Below are positions 59,765 through 64,000 of a DNA stretch of 64,000 nt, piece by piece. Both the position numbers and the translations under genes were made by a program. The number at the start of each line of letters is the position of its first letter. The stretch's first letter is position 1. The notes under the pieces were generated by a model. That model searched no databases, was not told where the DNA came from, and was given only the letters and a program-made list of their open reading frames with translations. The stretch is from Rathayibacter sp. Leaf185 (GTDB taxonomy: Bacteria > Actinomycetota > Actinomycetes > Actinomycetales > Microbacteriaceae): NCBI RefSeq assembly GCF_001423885.1, contig NZ_LMPP01000001.1:496001-560000 (forward strand), given 5' to 3'.

Positions 59765-59773
59765 GCCGCGCGG

Positions 59774-60598
59774 TCAGAAGTCCGTACCGCGGCTGAGCGC
59801 CTCCCACTCGTCGGCCTCGGCGAGGAGGGTGTTCAGCGCGGTGCGGAACGCGTCGGACGCGTCGTTGCCGAGCAGCAGCAGTGACGGAGTCGACTCCGAC
59901 TCGACGACCCGGATCAGCGCGGCGGCCGCCTTCGCGGGGTCACCGGCCTGGGTGCCGTGGACGGTGTCGTTCTCCTTGCGGCGCTTGCCCGCGGTGTCGG
60001 CGTAGTCGGCGATCGGCTGCGACGACTGCGTCAGCGAGCGTCCCGCGAAGTCGGTGCGGAATCCGCCGGGCTCGACCGAGAACGCGGTGATCCCCAGCGG
60101 AGCGACCTCCTTGCGGAGCGAGAGCGTGAGCGCCTCGATCGCGGCCTTCACGGCGGCGTAGTAGCCCGACCCCTCGGGCGAGATGCGCGCACCGATCGAG
60201 GACAGGTTGACGATCGTGCCGGAGCGGCGGGCGCGCATCCCGGGCAGCACCGCCTTGACGGTGCGCACGGTGCCGAAGAGCTGCGTGTCGAAGAGCTGCC
60301 GCACGTCGGCGTCGTCGCCCTCCTCGACCGCCGAGCGGTAGCCGTAGCCGGCGTTGTTGACGAGCACGTCCACTCCCCCGAAGCGCTCCTCGGCCGCCTC
60401 GACGGCGGCGGTGACCTGAGCGTCGTCGGTCACGTCGAGCGCCAGCGCGAGGGCGGAGCCGGGGTGCTGCTCGGCGAGGTCGCGCACCGACTCGACGTCG
60501 CGGGCGGTGACGACGACGTCGTGCCCGTGCTCGAGGACGGCCGTCGCGAGGGCGCGGCCGAGGCCGGTGGAGCAGCCGGTGATGAGCCAGGTGGTCAT
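59774..60598 (-). CDS. SDR family oxidoreductase
   Basis: 274 residues. WLITGCSTGLGRALATAVLE binds NADP, VDVLVNNAGYGYRSAVE, the catalytic Ser in VNLSSIGARISPEG and the YxxxK in GYYAAVKAAIEALTLSL. Start ATG 60598. It converges on the ABC operon and is divergent from the beta-galactosidase. Substrate unknown; extended C-terminus is typical of single SDRs. Confidence 0.9.
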   Translation of the reverse strand: MTTWLITGCSTGLGRALATAVLEHGHDVVVTARDVESVRDLAEQHPGSALALALDVTDDAQVTAAVEAAEERFGGVDVLVNNAGYGYRSAVEEGDDADVRQLFDTQLFGTVRTVKAVLPGMRARRSGTIVNLSSIGARISPEGSGYYAAVKAAIEALTLSLRKEVAPLGITAFSVEPGGFRTDFAGRSLTQSSQPIADYADTAGKRRKENDTVHGTQAGDPAKAAAALIRVVESESTPSLLLLGNDASDAFRTALNTLLAEADEWEALSRGTDF

Positions 60599-60732
60599 GG
60601 CGGTCCTTCTCTCGTCGTGATGCCCCGTGCGGGCGTTCGCTCCATCACACCGCGTGACGGGCCCTGGTGACAGGGGTGGACGGTGCGTGCACCGCGAGTG
60701 CACCCCTCCGCAGGGCAGCGGCGGAGGCGTCG

Positions 60733-60748
60733 TGAAACGTTTTATGCT
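60733..60748 (+). promoter_or_regulatory. LacI-type operator overlapping the GH42 promoter
   Basis: TGAAACGTTTTA (60733-60744) is close to the LacI/GalR consensus TGAAACGTTTCA, with the central CG. TATGCT (60743-60748) overlaps it as -10. No lacI gene lies nearby in the window, so the regulator is elsewhere, perhaps past the right edge. Confidence 0.65.
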
Positions 60749-60819
60749 CGAAGTCCGGCGGACGACGCGGCCCGGCCCCGTCGCTCCTGAATCTCGATCA
60801 CGGAAGGGACGTCGCACGG

Positions 60820-62778
60820 ATGATGCACTACGGAGGCGACTACAACCCCGAGCAGTGGGACGAGGCGACCTGGAGCGAGGACGTCGTCCGCATGCGGGAG
60901 GCGGGCGTCACCACGGTCAGCCTCGGCATCTTCGCGTGGGCGCGGATCCAGCCCGACGAGGACACCTTCGACTTCGAGTGGCTCGACCGCGTCATCGACC
61001 TGCTGCACGAGAACGGGATCGGAGTCGATCTCGCGACCGCGACCGCGTCGCCTCCGTCGTGGGCCGCGAAGAAGTACCCGGCCCTGCTCCCCCAGGACGA
61101 GAACGGCGCCACCTACTGGCCGGGCAGCCGCCAGGCCTACAGCCCGTCCTCGCCCGACTACCGCAGGCTCGCCGCTCGCCTCGTCACTGCGATCGCCGAG
61201 CGGTACCACGATCACCCCGCGATCGTCCTCTGGCACGTGAACAACGAGTACGGCTGCCACCTGAACCACGACTACTCCGACAACGCCGCCGTCGCGTTCC
61301 GCGCGTGGCTCGAGCGGAAGTACGGCGACGTCGCCGAGCTGAACCGCCGCTGGGGCACGCTCTTCTGGTCGCAGCGCTACGGCTCGTTCGACGAGATCGT
61401 GCCGCCGAGGAAGGCGCCGTACAGCCACAACCCCGCCGGCCTGCTCGACTTCCGCCGCTTCACCTCGGACACCCTGCTCGGCCTGTACACGATGGAGCGC
61501 GACATCCTCCGCGCCGCGGGTGCGACCCAGCCGATCACGACGAATTTCATGGGCGCGTTCCCTCCACTCGACTACTGGAAGTGGGCCGCCGAGGTCGACG
61601 TCGTCAGCGACGACAACTACTTCGACCCCGCCGATCCGGAGTCGTTCCGCGGCGCCGCCTTCACCCGCGACCTGATGCGGTCGCTGAAGCCCGGCCAGCC
61701 GTGGCTGCTGATGGAGCAGGCGACCAGCGCGGTCAGCTGGCGCCCGTCCAACTCCCCGAAGGCGCCGGGGCGGATGGCGGCGCTGTCGATGCAGGCCGTG
61801 GGCCGCGGAGCCGACGGGATCCTGTTCTTCCAGTGGCGCCAGTCGCGTCGGGGCAGCGAGAAGTTCCACTCGGCGATGCTGCCGCAGGCCGGCACCGACA
61901 CCCGCACCTGGCGGGAGGTCGTCGAGCTGGGGTCCACGCTCGCCGAGCTGCCGGATCTCGGAGGCACCGCCTCCGGAGCGCGGATCGCCCTCGTGCTCGA
62001 CTGGGAGAACTGGTGGGCGATCCAGAACCCCGACCACCCCGTCGTGCTCGACTATCTCGACCTGGTGCAGCGCTGGCACGCCGCGTTCCACCGGCAGAAC
62101 CTCGCCGTCGACCTCGTGCGCGCGACCGACGACCTCTCCGGCTACGCACTCGTTGTGCTCGCCCACTCCTACCTGCTGACCGACGATGCGGCGGTGAACC
62201 TGACCTCGTTCGTCGAGAGCGGCGGACGCCTGCTCGTCACCGCCTTCAGCGACGTGGTCGACGAGGACGACGCGTTCCGCGACGGAGGATTCCAGGTGGG
62301 GCTGCGCGAGGTGCTCGGGGTGAGCGTGGTCGAGTTCGGCGCGACCGCCTCCGTGAGTGCAGACGGGCCCGTCGGCGCCTTCGAGGGCGGGTTCCTGGCG
62401 GAGGAGCTCGTCGAGACGGGCCCGGTGACCGTGCTCGGCCGCTTCACCTCCGGACAGGCCGCCGGAATGCCGGCGCTCACGGCGTGCACCACCGGCTCCG
62501 GGACCGCGCACTACCTCGCGACGATCCCCGACGACGCGGGCATGACCGCGCTCACCGGCTGGCTGGCTGCGGAGTCGGGTGTGGAGCCGGTTCTCGCCGC
62601 GTCGCCGTGGGTCGAAGCGGCGCGCCGCGGTGACGTTCTGACGGTGATCAACCACGGCGCCGAGCCGGTCGACGTGGCCGTGTCCGGCTCGGACGTGCTC
62701 ACCGGAGCCCCCGTCGAGTCGCTGCGCCTCGAGCAGTACGGCTGGGCACTGGTGCGCGAGTCGGGACCCGCCGCCTAG
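60820..62778 (+). CDS. beta-galactosidase, GH42 family
   Basis: 652 residues. Catalytic acid Glu143 in WHVNNEYGCH and nucleophile Glu299 in WLLMEQATSAVSW; Trp and Phe residues line the barrel (SLGIFAWARIQPDE). Trimerisation domain around 400-600 and a short C-terminal domain. Hydrolyses beta-galactosides from plant oligosaccharides inside the cell (no signal peptide). Two ATGs in succession (60820 and 60823). Its stop shares bases with that of the aldolase gene on the other strand. Confidence 0.94.
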   Translation: MMHYGGDYNPEQWDEATWSEDVVRMREAGVTTVSLGIFAWARIQPDEDTFDFEWLDRVIDLLHENGIGVDLATATASPPSWAAKKYPALLPQDENGATYWPGSRQAYSPSSPDYRRLAARLVTAIAERYHDHPAIVLWHVNNEYGCHLNHDYSDNAAVAFRAWLERKYGDVAELNRRWGTLFWSQRYGSFDEIVPPRKAPYSHNPAGLLDFRRFTSDTLLGLYTMERDILRAAGATQPITTNFMGAFPPLDYWKWAAEVDVVSDDNYFDPADPESFRGAAFTRDLMRSLKPGQPWLLMEQATSAVSWRPSNSPKAPGRMAALSMQAVGRGADGILFFQWRQSRRGSEKFHSAMLPQAGTDTRTWREVVELGSTLAELPDLGGTASGARIALVLDWENWWAIQNPDHPVVLDYLDLVQRWHAAFHRQNLAVDLVRATDDLSGYALVVLAHSYLLTDDAAVNLTSFVESGGRLLVTAFSDVVDEDDAFRDGGFQVGLREVLGVSVVEFGATASVSADGPVGAFEGGFLAEELVETGPVTVLGRFTSGQAAGMPALTACTTGSGTAHYLATIPDDAGMTALTGWLAAESGVEPVLAASPWVEAARRGDVLTVINHGAEPVDVAVSGSDVLTGAPVESLRLEQYGWALVRESGPAA

Positions 62779-63413
62779 CGAGCACTGCCGAGTCCGGCCC
62801 CCCGTCGGGTGCGGAGGATCTCGGCGAGCAGCGCGAGTTGAGCCGGGTCCTCCAGCGCCGAGCCGACGGCTGCGACCCGCACCCCCGCATCGAGGAAGGC
62901 CGAGACGTTCCCGGCCCCCAGCCCGCCGGTCGCGACGAAGCGCACATCGGGGAACGGACCTCTGATGTGGCCGAACCAGCCGACGCCGAGCCACTCGGCG
63001 GGGAAGGCCTTCATCCATCGCAGCCCCCTGGCGTAGGCGAGCTGCACCTCCCCGGGGGTCGCGACCCCGGGGAGGACGGGCATGCCGAGCGCCTCGGCCT
63101 CGTCCACGATCGACGGGTCGAAGCCCGGCGCGACGACGAACGACGCCCCCGCATCGGACGCGATCCTCACCTGCTCGCGGGTCAGCACGGTGCCGGCGCC
63201 GACGCTCTTCCCCTGCGCGGACGCACGCCGCACCACTTCACGCAGCGCCTCCTCGTCCTCCGCGCTCTGGATGGTGACCTCCACCGAGTCGATCCCGAGA
63301 TTCCAGGCGGTCTCGGCCAGGCGCACGGCGCGATCGGTGCCGGTGCCGCGGAGGATGGCCATGATCGGGCTGTCGGCGAACGCGCCGTCGAACCAGGAGC
63401 CGGTCACGGTCAT
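62775..63413 (-). CDS. 2-keto-3-deoxy-6-phosphogluconate/galactonate aldolase
   Basis: 212 residues, class I aldolase barrel. SPIMAILRGTGTDRAVRLAE at the start, VEVTIQSAEDEEALREVV, the catalytic Glu region GAGTVLTREQVRIA, and the Lys in RWMKAFPAEW as Schiff-base residue. Matches Eda/KDPGal aldolases. Splits a KDG(P)-type acid to pyruvate and a triose, working with the kinase just upstream (ATGA overlap). Confidence 0.93.
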   Translation of the reverse strand: MTVTGSWFDGAFADSPIMAILRGTGTDRAVRLAETAWNLGIDSVEVTIQSAEDEEALREVVRRASAQGKSVGAGTVLTREQVRIASDAGASFVVAPGFDPSIVDEAEALGMPVLPGVATPGEVQLAYARGLRWMKAFPAEWLGVGWFGHIRGPFPDVRFVATGGLGAGNVSAFLDAGVRVAAVGSALEDPAQLALLAEILRTRRGAGLGSAR

Positions 63414-64000
63414 CGGCCGATCCTCTCGCGCAGGGCAGCGCTCTCGTGCAGTGAGTCGCCCGTCGTCCTCAGCGTCAGTGCCGCGCGGAGGTGCCCGCTC
63501 CGCAGCCTGTCGGCCACTGGAGCGCCCGACAGGCGGGCGGCCAGGTACCCTCCCGCGAACGCGTCCCCCGCACCGACCGCATCGACGACGTCGACCCGCT
63601 CCGACGGCTCGAACGTCGCCTCGCCACCGAGGAAGGCCGTGGCTCCTACCTCGCCGTCCTTGACGATCACCTCCGGCACATCGGGGAAGCGACGCCGGAC
63701 GTCGAGAGCGCTCGGTGTGGCCCAGAGCTCCTCCGCTTCGTCACGGCCGGTGAAGAGGACGTCGGCACGGCGCGCGAGCGCGTCGAGCGCCGGAGCCGCG
63801 CCTCCCGGCCGCCACAGGGAGGCCCGATGATTCATGTCGATGCTGATGGTCACTCCTGCCCTCCGGGCACGATCGATGAGGTGGTCGAGAAAGGCCGCGG
63901 CGGTGGAGGACAGCGCCGCGGTGATCCCGGACACGTGCAGGATCCCGACACCGTCGAGGCCGACCAGCCCGACGTCCTCGACCGACAGGTGCGAGGCCGC
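63410..64000 (-). CDS. PfkB-family sugar kinase (KDG/KDGal kinase-like), 5' end beyond window
   Basis: 196 residues visible; the N-terminal part lies beyond 64000 and the frame is open there. Visible: ISIDMNHRASLWRPGGAAPA, EVIVKDGEVGATAFLGGEA, and the anion-hole/base motif DVVDAVGAGDAFAGGYLAAR with the catalytic Asp. Phosphorylates a keto-deoxy sugar acid in the Entner-Doudoroff-type route and feeds the aldolase at 62775. The neighbouring GH42 suggests galactose-derived acids, but no dehydrogenase or dehydratase for the pathway is in the window. Confidence 0.88.
   Translation of the reverse strand, partial: AASHLSVEDVGLVGLDGVGILHVSGITAALSSTAAAFLDHLIDRARRAGVTISIDMNHRASLWRPGGAAPALDALARRADVLFTGRDEAEELWATPSALDVRRRFPDVPEVIVKDGEVGATAFLGGEATFEPSERVDVVDAVGAGDAFAGGYLAARLSGAPVADRLRSGHLRAALTLRTTGDSLHESAALRERIGR

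Overview
The window is high-GC DNA (roughly 70% GC by eye), densely coded on both strands, with many genes joined by 1-4 base ATGA/GTGA overlaps, frequent GTG starts and several apparently leaderless transcripts. This points to an actinobacterium. The rpmB-rpmG-rpsN cluster of cysteine-poor ribosomal proteins, a small DUF7882-type protein, a 13E12-type DUF222/HNH gene and two short exported proteins with RR-type signals fit the family Microbacteriaceae (Rathayibacter-like). The genus is an inference, not a measurement. I see no prophage, insertion sequence, CRISPR array, rRNA or convincing tRNA.

Layout. 0-3 kb: end of a MarR gene, a hydrolase-fold protein that has lost two catalytic residues, a DoxX-like protein and a lipid kinase. 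3-10 kb: two related exported proteins flank an AI-2E family permease; then a three-gene signalling operon (histidine kinase, membrane pseudokinase, response regulator) and a cold-shock gene. 10-20 kb: small unknown proteins, a quinone reductase, a DHA2 drug exporter with an 18-bp palindromic operator, glycogen debranching enzyme GlgX, and a DesKR-like two-component pair. 20-36 kb: regulator/target pairs (TetR-oxidoreductase, MarR-MFS, HxlR-SDR, TetR-MDR reductase), a putrescine-to-GABA operon, PoxB, a septum-formation-type lipoprotein, and MFS and TauE transporters. 36-44 kb: Asp23/Gls24 cluster, pentapeptide protein, deoC, the ribosomal protein operon, a deacetylase lipoprotein and lysE beside a frameshifted lysG. 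44-54 kb: GntR-membrane pair, ECF sigma/anti-sigma pair, ArsC-like protein, TetR-regulated reductase, AAA ATPase and a broken DUF222/HNH gene. 54-64 kb: a hydrolase fusion plus GMC oxidoreductase, an NMT1/SsuA-type ABC transporter, an SDR, a GH42 beta-galactosidase with a LacI-type operator, KDPG aldolase and the 3' part of a KDG-type sugar kinase.

How the parts work together. Most transporters and oxidoreductases sit next to a one-component regulator with a readable palindrome between them. Sugar metabolism is represented by GlgX, DeoC, GH42 and the kinase/aldolase pair. Between genes lie at least three families of extragenic palindromic repeats, several of which occupy the place of a terminator between convergent genes. 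The most unusual items are the kinase/pseudokinase/regulator operon, the hydrolase-dehydrogenase fusion, a four-unit operator array upstream of a flavodoxin-like oxidoreductase, and a chain of mutually exclusive hairpins in the rpmB leader.
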